From: Sphingopyxis sp. OAS728
Lineage (GTDB): Bacteria; Pseudomonadota; Alphaproteobacteria; Sphingomonadales; Sphingomonadaceae
Assembly (NCBI RefSeq): GCF_014873485.1
Contig: NZ_JADBDT010000001.1
Span: 124,001 to 188,000 of the forward strand
Length of the DNA stretch: 64,000 bases
Direction of reading: 5' to 3'
Position numbers and translations under genes: made by a program. This document shows positions 45,676 through 56,809 of the stretch, piece by piece. Each line of letters starts with the position of its first letter. Position 1 is the stretch's first letter. The notes under the pieces were generated by a model. It did no database searches. It saw only the letters and a list, made by a program, of their open reading frames with translations, and had not been told where the DNA came from.

Positions 45676-46919
45676 GGGGTCTCTCCTGCTGGTTCGCGTT
45701 CGACGCCGTCGGCGGCATATTTGGTCGCGGCGACGTCGCCGATAACATTGCCGAGTGTACGGAAAATGTCAGGGAAAGTCTCGACCGCGACGAGCAGCCC
45801 GAGCGGTGCGACGGGGACGCCCATCGACACCGCGATCGGGGCGATCGAGGTCACGAAGCTGATCGAGCCGGGAAGGCTGACCGAGGAGAGCGCCGCCGCC
45901 ATTGCGACCGCGAGGCCGACCGCCATTTCCCACGGGCTCAGTTCGATCCCGAACAGCCATGCGACATAGACGACGACCGCGAGGTTCATCGCGGGGCTGG
46001 TGAAGCGGAACAAGGCGACCGCGAGCGGCAGCACGACGTCTGCCTTCTTGGGATCGACGCCGAGTTCTTCGGACGATTTCAGCATCGCGGGCAGGCTGGC
46101 GAGCGAGCTTTGCGTGCTGATCGCGACCGCGAGCGTCGGCACCATCGCGCGGAAAAAGCGCGGCAGCGGGATGCCGACGACGAGCCATGCGAGCAGCAGG
46201 CCGAGGATGATGCAGCTCGCGCCGGTGGCTGAGAGGATCAGCACATAATGGACAAGGCCGCCGAAGGCCGCGACCCCGGCCTTGACCGCGAGCGCATAGC
46301 CCAATGCAAAAACGCCGATCGGCGCGAGCGCGAGGATCCAGCCGATGACGATCAGCATCGCATCGCCCAGTGCCTTGAACAGCCCCGACAGTGTTGCGCG
46401 CTGCGGCGGTTCGAGCTTGGTGATCGCGAAGGCGAAGATGGTGGTGAAGACGATCAGCGGCAGGATCGCGGTTTCGGCGGCCGCGGCGATCGGGTTCGTC
46501 GGGATTAGCGAGAGCAGGAAATCGCCGAAGGTCGGCGAAGGGCCCGCCTCGGTCGTGCCGCCGAGGCCGTGGCGCAGCGCCTCGGCAGCGCCCGCCGACA
46601 GCGGGAAGAGCCGGAGGTATAGCGGCGTGAGGAGCAAGGTCATCAGTCCCGACAGGAAGATCGCGCCGAGGAAGGTCATCACCGCGCGAAAGGCGAGCTT
46701 GCCGGCGCGCGCGGCGTCGGCGGTCGCGGTGATGCCGGTGATGAGCAAGGCGACGACGAGCGGGACGATCGTCATCTTGAGCGCGTTGAGCCAGAGCAAT
46801 CCGATCGGTTCGATATAGGGAAGCGATGCGGTGCCGGCGGCGGGCGACACCAGCTCGACGCCGATACCCAGAAGCATGCCGGCGACGAGCGCCGAGAGGA
46901 TGAACCAAGCGGATTTCAA
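45672..46919 (-). CDS. Dicarboxylate/amino acid:cation symporter
   Basis: 415 residues, DAACS family (GltP/DctA-like), eight membrane helices and two re-entrant loops. Seen are the first loop serine-rich motif (AISTQSSLASLP), the TM7 cation/substrate segment (RFTSPAMNLAVVVYVAW, where family members have NMDGTAL-like sequence) and the second loop SVSLPGSISFVTSIAP. The loss of the usual NMDGT pattern suggests a divergent subgroup, so glutamate versus dicarboxylate preference is not called. First gene of a two-gene unit with the aldo/keto reductase. Confidence 0.92.
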   Translation of the reverse strand: MKSAWFILSALVAGMLLGIGVELVSPAAGTASLPYIEPIGLLWLNALKMTIVPLVVALLITGITATADAARAGKLAFRAVMTFLGAIFLSGLMTLLLTPLYLRLFPLSAGAAEALRHGLGGTTEAGPSPTFGDFLLSLIPTNPIAAAAETAILPLIVFTTIFAFAITKLEPPQRATLSGLFKALGDAMLIVIGWILALAPIGVFALGYALAVKAGVAAFGGLVHYVLILSATGASCIILGLLLAWLVVGIPLPRFFRAMVPTLAVAISTQSSLASLPAMLKSSEELGVDPKKADVVLPLAVALFRFTSPAMNLAVVVYVAWLFGIELSPWEMAVGLAVAMAAALSSVSLPGSISFVTSIAPIAVSMGVPVAPLGLLVAVETFPDIFRTLGNVIGDVAATKYAADGVEREPAGETP

Positions 46920-46975
46920 GACGGATTCTCCCGGCGATTTTTATGGCCAGCTTGCCAAGCAAAAGAGGGTGACTT

Positions 46976-47027
46976 AGAGCACCTCCCGAAGGAAACGGGA
47001 ACCGGTTTTTGGGCCGGTAAATGCTCC
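46976..47027. repeat. Alphaproteobacterial palindromic intergenic repeat
   Basis: A 52-base imperfect palindrome from AGAGCA to TGCTCC, with the core GGGAACCGGTTTTTGG. It resembles the short palindromic units scattered through alphaproteobacterial genomes that share an AGAGCA...GGAACCGGTTTT...TGCTC plan. It lies in the 173-base divergent gap between the symporter and glmM. The rest of this gap shows nothing else. Confidence 0.5.
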
Positions 47028-47092
47028 GCGGGGGCCATCCCGCGAGACGCCGGGGCAGGCTTGCCGGGCGATGGTTAGGTAGCAGAGGGAAC

Positions 47093-48430
<1,338 letters not shown>

Positions 48431-48444
48431 TTATCTTCTCTTCC

Positions 48445-48530
48445 CGTTCGTGCTGAGCTTGTCGAAGCACCGTTCTTTTCTCTATTGAAGGGGAAGGAAG
48501 AACGGCCCTTCGACAAGCTCAGGGCGAACG
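48445..48530. repeat. Inverted pair of REP-like hairpins (REPIN-like)
   Basis: Left arm 48445-48477 and right arm 48498-48530 are inverted copies around about 20 bases. Both share CGTTCG, CTGAGCTTGTCGAAG and CCGTTCTT. The two differing dinucleotide pairs are TG/CA in the left arm and CC/GG in the right, so each arm keeps its own internal pairing. It lies between glmM and the DUF1272 gene and may also act as a terminator or mRNA stabiliser. Confidence 0.8.
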
Positions 48531-48549
48531 GCCTTTAAGGAATAATCAC

Positions 48550-48774
48550 ATGCTTGAAATGCGACCCGATTGCGAAAAGTGCGGACGCGATCTGCCCGCC
48601 AACCTTCACGGCGCCTTCATCTGCTCGTTCGAATGCACCTTCTGCGCGAATTGCGCCGACAAGCTCGACGAGATTTGCCCCAATTGCGGCGGTGACCTGC
48701 TCGACCGCCCGCTGCGCGAGGGCGCCGCGCTCGCCAAATTCCCCGCTTCGACGGAGCGAAAGTATAAGGGGTGA
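48550..48774 (+). CDS. DUF1272 small zinc-ribbon-like protein
   Basis: 74 residues with paired cysteines (CEKCG, CSFECTFCANC, CPNCGGDL) typical of DUF1272, a presumed zinc-binding fold of unknown function. Length is normal for the family. The stop overlaps the GTG start of the downstream thiD-like gene by four bases (GTGA), implying translational coupling, and the gene is followed by rnhB in the same run. Confidence 0.9.
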   Translation: MLEMRPDCEKCGRDLPANLHGAFICSFECTFCANCADKLDEICPNCGGDLLDRPLREGAALAKFPASTERKYKG

Positions 48775-49913
48775 CCGCACGCGTCCTGATTATCGCCGGA
48801 TCGGATAGCGGCGGCGGTGCGGGCATCCAGGCCGACATCAAGGCGGTCACGATTCTCGGCGGCCATGCGATGACCGCGATCACCGCGATCACCGCTCAGA
48901 ATACGCTGGGTGTGCAGGGCGTCCATCCGGTTCCGACCGAAATGGTGCTCGCGCAGATCGACAGCGTCGCGTCGGACATCGGTGTTGACGCTGTCAAGAT
49001 CGGCATGATCGGCAGCGCCGAAACCGCCGCAGCGGTCGCGGAGCGTTTGTCGCAGCCCGACCTCGCGCAGGCGGCGTTGGTGTTCGATCCGGTGATGGTC
49101 GCGACGAGCGGATCGGTGCTCGCCGATGCGGCGACGATCGATGCGTTCCGCGCGCTGCTCAACCGTGCGATGGTCGCGACACCGAACCTGCCCGAGCTGG
49201 AAGCGCTCGGCGGCGAAGAGGCGGTGCTCGCGCATGGTTGCTCGCTGCTGATCAAGGGCGGCCACGCCGAGGGCGAGACGGTGATCGACCGCCTGCTCGA
49301 AACGGGCGAGGGCGAGGTCGCGCGCTGGGAAGCGCCGCGCATCGACACGCCGCACAGTCACGGCACCGGCTGCACGCTCGCGAGCGCGATCGCGACCGGG
49401 CTCGCGCAGGGCATGCCGCTCGAACCCGCGATCGCGCGTGCGCGCGATTTCGTGCGCCTCGCTCTGCACGATGCGCCGGGGCTGGGGCAGGGGCATGGCC
49501 CGATGGGGCAGCAATATGTGCGCAACGACGGGCTGTTCACCGGCCCCGCGCTCAACCAGATCACCTTGCCCGCGAACGATTATGCGGTGTCGGTCGCTTT
49601 CTATAAACAGATGGGGCTGAAGCAGATCGTCGATAGCCCTGACAATGGTTATGCGCGGTTCGAGGCGGCGAATGGCGTGACGTTGTCGATCCATGTGGGC
49701 GACGGCGCGGCAGGCGGAGCGACGGCTTATCTCGAAAGCGGCGCGCTCGATGCCTGGGTTGCTTATCTCGCGCGGCGCGGGGTGCGGTTCGAACAGATGC
49801 CGAAGGATGAGGAATGGGGCTGGCGCGAGGCGCGGCTGGCCGATCCGGCGGGCAATCGCCTGTGCCTGTATCAGGCGGCCGAATATCGGCGTTATCCGCC
49901 GTGGCGCATATGA
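48771..49913 (+). CDS. thiD: ThiD kinase fused to a VOC (glyoxalase-like) domain
   Basis: 380 residues. Residues 1-255 are a hydroxymethylpyrimidine (phosphate) kinase: [38 protein letters not shown] and the ribokinase anion-hole [14 protein letters not shown]. This part alone is a full-length ThiD, acting in thiamine synthesis. Residues 258-380 form a VOC domain ([20 protein letters not shown] through [13 protein letters not shown]), usually found in glyoxalases or dioxygenases. The reading frame is continuous. GTG start overlapping the DUF1272 stop; the stop overlaps the rnhB ATG. No TPP riboswitch is seen. Confidence 0.92.
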   Translation: MTARVLIIAGSDSGGGAGIQADIKAVTILGGHAMTAITAITAQNTLGVQGVHPVPTEMVLAQIDSVASDIGVDAVKIGMIGSAETAAAVAERLSQPDLAQAALVFDPVMVATSGSVLADAATIDAFRALLNRAMVATPNLPELEALGGEEAVLAHGCSLLIKGGHAEGETVIDRLLETGEGEVARWEAPRIDTPHSHGTGCTLASAIATGLAQGMPLEPAIARARDFVRLALHDAPGLGQGHGPMGQQYVRNDGLFTGPALNQITLPANDYAVSVAFYKQMGLKQIVDSPDNGYARFEAANGVTLSIHVGDGAAGGATAYLESGALDAWVAYLARRGVRFEQMPKDEEWGWREARLADPAGNRLCLYQAAEYRRYPPWRI

Positions 49914-50464
49914 TCGTCGGGGTCGACGAAGCCGGACGCGGGCCGCTGGCCGGGCCTGTGGTCGCAGCGGCGGTGCTGCTTTGCGAGGGCGGAATCGTCG
50001 GGCTGGACGATTCCAAAAAGCTGACAGCCAAACGCCGCGGCGAGCTCGAGATCGAGATCAAGGCGCGGTGTCGCTGGGGTGTCGGCGAGGCGAGCGTTGC
50101 CGAGATCGACCGCATCAACATCTTGCAGGCGACCTTCCTCGCGATGACGCGCGCAGTCGAGGCGTTGGGGTTCGATCCGCATGAGGTGCTGGTCGATGGC
50201 AACCGGTTGCCGCGATGGCGCTACACCGCGCGCGCGATCATCGGCGGCGATGCGCTGCATCCGTGCATTTCGGCGGCGAGCATCATCGCGAAGGAACATC
50301 GCGACCGCTTCATGGTCGCCGCCGCGCGCGACTTTCCTGGCTTTGGCTGGGAAACCAACATGGGCTATGGTACCGCACAGCATCTCGCGGCGCTGCGCCA
50401 GCATGGCCCCACGCCGCACCATCGGACCAGTTTTGCCCCGGTCGCACAAATGCAGCTGGTCTGA
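49910..50464 (+). CDS. rnhB: Ribonuclease HII
   Basis: 184 residues. Removes RNA from RNA-DNA hybrids and single ribonucleotides from DNA. Catalytic acids are visible in [14 protein letters not shown] (DEAG) and in the VLVDGNRLP segment; also [11 protein letters not shown] and [13 protein letters not shown]. Start at MIVGVDEAG forms an ATGA overlap with the thiD-VOC stop; a GTG three codons upstream is possible. Confidence 0.96.
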   Translation: MIVGVDEAGRGPLAGPVVAAAVLLCEGGIVGLDDSKKLTAKRRGELEIEIKARCRWGVGEASVAEIDRINILQATFLAMTRAVEALGFDPHEVLVDGNRLPRWRYTARAIIGGDALHPCISAASIIAKEHRDRFMVAAARDFPGFGWETNMGYGTAQHLAALRQHGPTPHHRTSFAPVAQMQLV

Positions 50465-50489
50465 AGCCTGAAACCAGAGGGGGAACAGG

Positions 50490-51386
50490 ATGAGCAGGGG
50501 ATTTACGGCCGACGATGTGTCGGTCCAGACCGGCCGCACTTTCCTTGTCACCGGTGCCAATGCCGGGATCGGTTTCGAGACCGCCAAAATCCTGGCGGCG
50601 CGCGGGGCGCATGTGATCCTCGCCTGTCGTGACGAGGCCAAGGCCGAGATCGCGATGAACCGCATCCGGGTCGACGTGCCGAAAGCCGAGCTGTCGTTCC
50701 AGCCGCTCGACCTCGCCGACCTCGACCAGGTGCGCGATGCGGCGAAGGCGGTGCTTGCGGGGCCGCGGATCGACGTCCTGATCAACAATGCGGGGGTTAT
50801 GATCCCGCCCAAGACGCTGACGAAACAAGGGTATGAGCTGCAATTCGGGGTCAACCACCTCGGCACATTCGCGCTGACTGGCCTCATTCACACGCATGTC
50901 GACGACCGCATCGTGATCACCGGCAGCATCGCGCACCGGAACGGGACGATGGATTACAGCGACCTGTCGGCATCACGCAGCTATCATAATTGGGCGCGCT
51001 ACCAGATGAGCAAGCTCGCGAACCTGCTCCATATGTTCGAGCTCGACCGGCGACTGAGCGCGGCGGGGCGCGCGACGCAGGCGATCGGTTGCCATCCGGG
51101 GGTCGCCCTCACCGAATTAACCCGCCACCTGCCGCTGCCGCTCCGCACGATGACGCCGCTGGCTGGCCCCTTCTTCAACAGTTCCGCGCAGGGCGCCTGG
51201 CCGACGCTGCAGGCGGCGACCGGCGCGCGGGTGCAGGGCGGCGATTATCTGGGACCGCAGGGCCTCGGCGAAGTGTCGGGGCGCTCTGGGCCCGCACGCG
51301 CGACGCGTCAGGCTCGCGATCCGAGACTGGCCCGCGAGCTCTGGATGCGGTCGATCGAGCTGACCGGGGTCGATCCGGGTCTCTGA
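50490..51386 (+). CDS. SDR family oxidoreductase
   Basis: 298-residue short-chain dehydrogenase of the retinol-dehydrogenase/WWOX-like group. Seen are TGANAGIGFETA, ACRDEAKAE (Arg suggests NADPH), INNAGVM, Ser in ITGSIAHR and YQMSK for YxxxK. The substrate is unknown. A long purine ribosome site (GAGGGGGAACAGG) precedes the ATG. It lies between rnhB and ccrM, 25 bases after rnhB, so it may share that transcript; the ccrM promoter array starts right after its stop. Confidence 0.93.
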   Translation: MSRGFTADDVSVQTGRTFLVTGANAGIGFETAKILAARGAHVILACRDEAKAEIAMNRIRVDVPKAELSFQPLDLADLDQVRDAAKAVLAGPRIDVLINNAGVMIPPKTLTKQGYELQFGVNHLGTFALTGLIHTHVDDRIVITGSIAHRNGTMDYSDLSASRSYHNWARYQMSKLANLLHMFELDRRLSAAGRATQAIGCHPGVALTELTRHLPLPLRTMTPLAGPFFNSSAQGAWPTLQAATGARVQGGDYLGPQGLGEVSGRSGPARATRQARDPRLARELWMRSIELTGVDPGL

Positions 51387-51414
51387 CCCCGCAACGCAAA
51401 TTTTTTTCGCGAGT

Positions 51415-51566
51415 GAGTCTTCATCGCCACACCACCAGTGGTTGAGTCCGCGGGTCGCGCCCGACTCCATATGGTGTGGCAGACTCGTTTCGTTCTCATC
51501 GCGTTAACCAGTTAGAGAGGCGGAATCCCTAGAGTCCTGCGCTTGACGGCGGACTCCGCCTGACTC
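51415..51566 (+). promoter_or_regulatory. Eight clustered GANTC sites in the ccrM promoter region
   Basis: GANTC occurs at 51415, 51444, 51463, 51482, 51523, 51532, 51552 and 51562 within 152 bases, where fewer than one is expected. Spacings of 19, 19, 9, 20 and 10 bases put many on the same helix face. GANTC is the site CcrM enzymes methylate. A TTGAC box (51543-51547) lies among the last sites, and a TTAACCA element (51504-51510) resembles a CtrA half-site. An inverted repeat, CCACACCA/TGGTGTGG (51427-51434, 51472-51479), brackets the second and third sites. Confidence 0.75.
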
Positions 51567-51600
51567 ATCAGGGCCTTCTTTCAGTCGAAGAACGGGGTGA

Positions 51601-52742
<1,142 letters not shown>

Positions 52743-52743
<1 letters not shown>

Positions 52744-53873
52744 TGTTCCAGCCGCTGACCAAGCCCGACCTCGGCGCCGCGTCGGCGGGGGCGCAAATCT
52801 ATTGTCGTCCGACCTGTTTCGTCGATCGGCCGCACGAGCTGGATGACGATTGCCTGCGCGTTGCCGAGACGATGGTGTGGTTTGCGGCTTGGCACATCAG
52901 CCTGCGCGATGGTTTGACGGTCAAATCGGCGATCGTTCCGGTTCCCGAATGGGACGGCTGGATCGCGGCGATGCCCGACCGGATGGCACAGGCGGCCACA
53001 GCCCAGCGCGCGGGCGTCGCCCGCCCGCGCGGCGTGCTCCAACTCGGTGAGCGGACGATCCGGCTGAACGAGCCGCAGCTGATGGGCATATTGAATGTGA
53101 CGCCCGACAGTTTTTCGGACGGCGGCAAGCATGTCGATAGCGAGGCGGCCGCCGAAGCGGGCTTCGCGATGGGGTCGGCGGGTGCGGCAATCATCGATGT
53201 CGGGGGCGAATCAACGCGCCCCGGCGCCCCGCTCGTCTGGGAAGGCGACGAGATCAAGCGCATCGAAGGCGTGGTGTCGGCGCTCGCGCGGGGCGGCGTC
53301 GCGGTGTCGATCGACACGCGGAAGGCCGCGGTGATGGAAGCGGCGCTCGCCGCCGGCGCGCGGATCGTCAACGATATTTCGGCGCTGCGTTACGACGACC
53401 GCGCGATGGAGGTGGTCGTGCACGCAGGTTGTCCGGTCGTGCTGATGCACGCACCGTCGGCGAAGAGTGATCCGCACGAGGGTGGAAATTACGCGCATGT
53501 CCTGTTCGACGTCTACGACATGCTCGCCGAGCGGGTCGCGGCGTGCGTTGCGGCGGGGATCGATCGCACGAAAATCATCGTCGATCCGGGGCTCGGCTTC
53601 GGCAAGGGGGTTGGCGACAATCTGGCGCTGATCAACGGTCTTGCGCTGTTCCACACCTTGGGCTGCCCGATCCTGTTCGGGGCGAGCCGCAAGCGGATGA
53701 TCGGGGCACTCGACAATGAGGCCGCCGCCGACCAGCGGCTCGGCGGGACGGTGGCGCTGCATTATCAGGCGGCGTCGCAGGGCGCGCAGTTGCTGCGCGT
53801 CCATGACATTCCGGAAAACCGGCAGGCGATTCGCGTATGGCGCGGGCTGCGCGACGCGGCGCTGACCGCCTGA
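52743..53873 (+). CDS. folP: Dihydropteroate synthase with N-terminal extension
   Basis: 376 residues. The C-terminal ~270 residues are a TIM-barrel dihydropteroate synthase joining p-aminobenzoate to the pterin in folate synthesis: LMGILNVTPDSFSDGG, DVGGESTRPGA, SIDTRKAAV, NDISALRYD, DPGLGFGKG and FGASRKRMIG. The first ~95 residues are an extra domain absent from the 280-residue E. coli enzyme, with no recognised motif. Translationally coupled to ccrM. Its stop abuts that of the convergent regulator inside the palindrome CCGCCTGATCAGGCGG (53866-53881). Confidence 0.96.
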
Positions 53874-55304
53874 TCAGGCGGCGGTGTCGATCCCGAGATC
53901 GCTCAATTTGCGGTAAAGCGTCGAGCGGCCGATGCCGAGGCGACGGGCGACTTCGCTCATGCGGCCGCGGTAATGGCCGATCGCGAGGCGGATGACGTCG
54001 GCCTCGATTTCCTCAAGCGGGCGGAGGTTGCCGTCGGGCAGGTAGAGCGTGACGCCGATCGCTTCGCCATTGATCGCGACGTCGCCGTCGTTGCTGGCGC
54101 CGCCGCCGAGCGTGGCCTCGATCGCGCGGAAGTCGGCGCTGGTGAGCACGTCGGTGGTGCTGTTCACCGCGGCGCGGAACAGGACGTCCTGCAACTGGCG
54201 GACATTGCCCGGCCAGGCGTAGGCCGCGAGCAAGCGGAGCGCGTCGTCGGTGACCCCGATGGGCCCCATGCCGGGCAGGCCGCCGATGCGCGCGAGCAGA
54301 TGGCGCGCGAGCGGGCCGACGTCGCCGCGGCGTTCGGAGAGCGAGGGCAGGGTGAATTGGGCGCTCGAGAGCGCGTAGAACAGATCTTCGCGGAAGTGCC
54401 CGGCCTCGATCAGCTTGTCGAGCGGGCTGGCGCTCGTCGCGATAATGCGGACATCGACGCTCTGGCGGATCGATCCGCCGATCATCTGGACTTCGCCGCT
54501 GTTCAGGAATTCGACGAGTTTCGCCTGCGTTTCGAGCGGGATACATTCGACATGGTCGATGATGATGCTGCCGCCGTCGGCCTGGACGAGGCGGCCGACC
54601 TGCCGGTCGAACGCGCCGGGAAACGCACCGCGTTCGTGGCCGAACAGGCCCGATCCGATCAGGCCCGGCGACACCGCCGAGCAATCGACCATGACGAGCT
54701 GGCCCCGCGCGCGGGGCGAGGCGCTGTGGATCGCGCGGGCAAAGACTTCCTTGCCGGTGCCCGGCTTGCCGTTGATCATCACCGGGACGCGCGCGCGCGC
54801 GGCCTTGGCGGCGATCGCGAGCGCGCTGCGGAAATTGGGGCTCGACCCGATGATTTCCTCGAACGCCAGAGGCGCGCGCAGTTTTTCGGTGAGCGGGCGG
54901 AGCTCGCCCTGCGGGCCGCTGGTCGACACGACGCGGTCGAGCGCTTCGAGCAGGCGGTCGGGCGCGATGGGTTTCTGGACGAAATCGCTCGCGCCGGCGC
55001 GCATCGCGCTGACCGCGACTTCGACGCCGTTGCGCATCGTGATGACGACGAGCGGCAACGCGGGGCGCCAGCGGCGGAGTTCGCCGACGAATTCGGCAAT
55101 ATCCATGCCCGGCGCGCCCTGATCGACGAGCACGGCGTCGAGCGCCATGCCTTCCTGGGTGCCGAGCTTGGCAAGCGCGGTGTCGGTGTCGGCCGCGATG
55201 ACGCTACGCCAGCCGCCGCGCGATACAAGGGCTGCCAGAAAGCGCTGCTGGGCAGGCTCGCTGTCGACGATCATCACCATTCGCGTGTCGCGCGTGTTCG
55301 TCAT
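53874..55304 (-). CDS. NtrC-like regulator with degenerate sigma-54 activator motifs
   Basis: 476 residues. Receiver (about 9-125; Asp61 in AVLVDQGAPG, Lys111 in FVQKPI), AAA+ domain (about 150-345) and a Fis-type HTH (about 447-472, MSEVARRLGIGRSTLYRKL). Walker A is kept (GKPGTGKE), but GAFTGA reads GAFPGA (226-231), the Walker B Asp-Glu reads Asp250-His251, and the second arginine-finger position in FREDLFYAL is Ala311. Thus ATP hydrolysis and sigma-54 contact are doubtful; it may act with sigma-70 like Rhodobacter NtrC, or as a repressor. Start at MTNTRDTRMV is preferred; the frame opens at 55364. No kinase is adjacent. Confidence 0.9.
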   Translation of the reverse strand: MTNTRDTRMVMIVDSEPAQQRFLAALVSRGGWRSVIAADTDTALAKLGTQEGMALDAVLVDQGAPGMDIAEFVGELRRWRPALPLVVITMRNGVEVAVSAMRAGASDFVQKPIAPDRLLEALDRVVSTSGPQGELRPLTEKLRAPLAFEEIIGSSPNFRSALAIAAKAARARVPVMINGKPGTGKEVFARAIHSASPRARGQLVMVDCSAVSPGLIGSGLFGHERGAFPGAFDRQVGRLVQADGGSIIIDHVECIPLETQAKLVEFLNSGEVQMIGGSIRQSVDVRIIATSASPLDKLIEAGHFREDLFYALSSAQFTLPSLSERRGDVGPLARHLLARIGGLPGMGPIGVTDDALRLLAAYAWPGNVRQLQDVLFRAAVNSTTDVLTSADFRAIEATLGGGASNDGDVAINGEAIGVTLYLPDGNLRPLEEIEADVIRLAIGHYRGRMSEVARRLGIGRSTLYRKLSDLGIDTAA

Positions 55305-55508
55305 GGTATCGAATCTGCCCCCTGAACCGACATTGCTATGAGTTTGTTCTGCTGAGGGCTGCATATCTATCCGATAGGGGTAAAAGGGCGATTAAGGGCA
55401 TTCGTCTTTTCCCGCAGCGAAGTCTAGGGGCGCTGTCCACAAACCCGCACTTGAGCATCGGGGGGCGCGTGGCTAAGACCGGCGCGATAACCGATTCTGG
55501 GCAGGGCG

Positions 55509-55526
55509 CTGTGCGTTCGCGCACAG
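55509..55526 (+). promoter_or_regulatory. UUCG-loop hairpin in the leader of the cox4/pnt operon
   Basis: CTGTGCG (55509-55515), loop TTCG, CGCACAG (55520-55526): a perfect 7-bp stem ending 23 bases before the small oxidase-subunit ATG. It lies in the 244-base gap after the divergent regulator start. A second small palindrome, CTATC-C-GATAG (55367-55377), is near the regulator. Role unknown: mRNA stability or an operator. Confidence 0.4.
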
Positions 55527-55548
55527 ATAGGGCCGTTCAAGGGGAAAA

Positions 55549-55674
55549 ATGATGGCACAGCAGGAAATGAAGGCAGCCGAAGAAACCTACACGGGTTTCA
55601 TCAGCCTGCTGAAAATCGGTTCGATCATCACCGCGATCGTGACCGTCGGCGTCGTCCTGCTCATCGCATCCTGA
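55549..55674 (+). CDS. aa3-type cytochrome c oxidase subunit IV-like small protein
   Basis: 41 residues, starting MMAQQEMKAAEETYTGFI and ending in one membrane helix (about 18-40, LKIGSIITAIVTVGVVLLIA). This matches the bacterial aa3 oxidase subunit IV family (PF07835), small single-span proteins bound to cytochrome oxidase. AAGGGGAA lies just upstream. The main oxidase genes are not nearby; instead it is 13 bases ahead of pntAA, an arrangement seen in other sphingomonads as far as I recall. Confidence 0.82.
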   Translation: MMAQQEMKAAEETYTGFISLLKIGSIITAIVTVGVVLLIAS

Positions 55675-55687
55675 CCGGGATTCGCGC

Positions 55688-56809
55688 ATGCGCATCGCAG
55701 TCCTGAAGGAGCTCGCCGAAGGCGAGACTCGCGTCGCCGCGACCCCCGAAACCGTGAAGAAATTCATCGGGCTGGGAGCCGAAGTTGCCGTCGAATCGGG
55801 GGCGGGAGATCAAGCTTCGATCGCCGATGCCGATTATAGCGCCGCGGGCGCCAGCGTTGGCAGCCGCGCCGATACGCTAAAGGGTGCCAACATCATCCTC
55901 GGGATTCAGGGCCCCGATCCCAAGGGGCTGTCGGGCTTTGCTGACGGCGCCTGGCTCGCTGCCGGGCTCAACCCGTTCGGCGAACGCGCGCGTGTCGATG
56001 ACTATGCGAAGCTCGGACTCGAGGCGCTGGCGATGGAATTCATGCCGCGCATCACGCGCGCGCAGTCGATGGATATCCTCTCCAGCCAGGCCAATCTCGC
56101 GGGCTACAAGGCGGTGCTGATCGCGGCGAACGCCTATGGCCGGGCTTTCCCGATGATGATGACCGCCGCGGGCACCGTCAGCGCGGCCAAGGCGTTCGTG
56201 ATGGGCGTCGGCGTCGCGGGGCTGCAGGCGATCGCGACTGCGCGCCGCCTCGGCGCACAGGTCAGCGCGACCGACGTCCGTGCCGCAACCAAGGAACAGA
56301 TCCTCAGCCTCGGCGCCAAGCCGATCTTCGTCGAGACCGTCGCCGGGATCGAGGGCGAGGGCGCGGGCGGCTATGCCACCGAAATGTCCGACGAATATAA
56401 GGCGGCGCAGGCCGAGCTCGTGTCGTCGCACATCGCCAAGCAGGATATCGTCATCACCACCGCGTTGATCCCCGGGCGCCCGGCGCCGCGGCTGATCTCG
56501 GACGCGCAGCTCGCGACGATGCGCAGCGGCAGCGTGATCGTCGACATGGCGGCCGAAAGCGGCGGCAATGTCGAAGGATCGGTCTCGGGAGAGGCGAAGA
56601 AGATCCACGGTGTGACGGTGATCGGCGCGAAGAATATCGCGGCGCTGATGCCCGCCGACACCAGCGCACTGTTCAGCCGCAACCTGTTCAACTTCCTTTC
56701 GGCCTTCTGGGACAAGGAAGCGGGCAAGCCGGTGCTCGACGAGGAGATCGGCAATGCGGTGCGCCTGACACGGGGCGGCAAGGTCGTGAACGACCGGCTG
56801 CTGGGTTGA
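55688..56809 (+). CDS. pntAA: NAD(P) transhydrogenase subunit alpha, part 1
   Basis: 373 residues. NAD(H)-binding domain I of the proton-translocating transhydrogenase, structurally like alanine dehydrogenase: KELAEGETRVAATPETVKK, MEFMPRITRAQSMD, GVGVAGLQAIATARRLGA and the mobile-loop/C-terminal Rossmann half (SVIVDMAAESGGNVEGS). Membrane parts are in separate genes (pntAB, pntB), the usual three-gene alphaproteobacterial form. The enzyme makes NADPH from NADH using the proton gradient. Unusually, three other genes separate it from pntAB. Confidence 0.96.
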   Translation: MRIAVLKELAEGETRVAATPETVKKFIGLGAEVAVESGAGDQASIADADYSAAGASVGSRADTLKGANIILGIQGPDPKGLSGFADGAWLAAGLNPFGERARVDDYAKLGLEALAMEFMPRITRAQSMDILSSQANLAGYKAVLIAANAYGRAFPMMMTAAGTVSAAKAFVMGVGVAGLQAIATARRLGAQVSATDVRAATKEQILSLGAKPIFVETVAGIEGEGAGGYATEMSDEYKAAQAELVSSHIAKQDIVITTALIPGRPAPRLISDAQLATMRSGSVIVDMAAESGGNVEGSVSGEAKKIHGVTVIGAKNIAALMPADTSALFSRNLFNFLSAFWDKEAGKPVLDEEIGNAVRLTRGGKVVNDRLLG

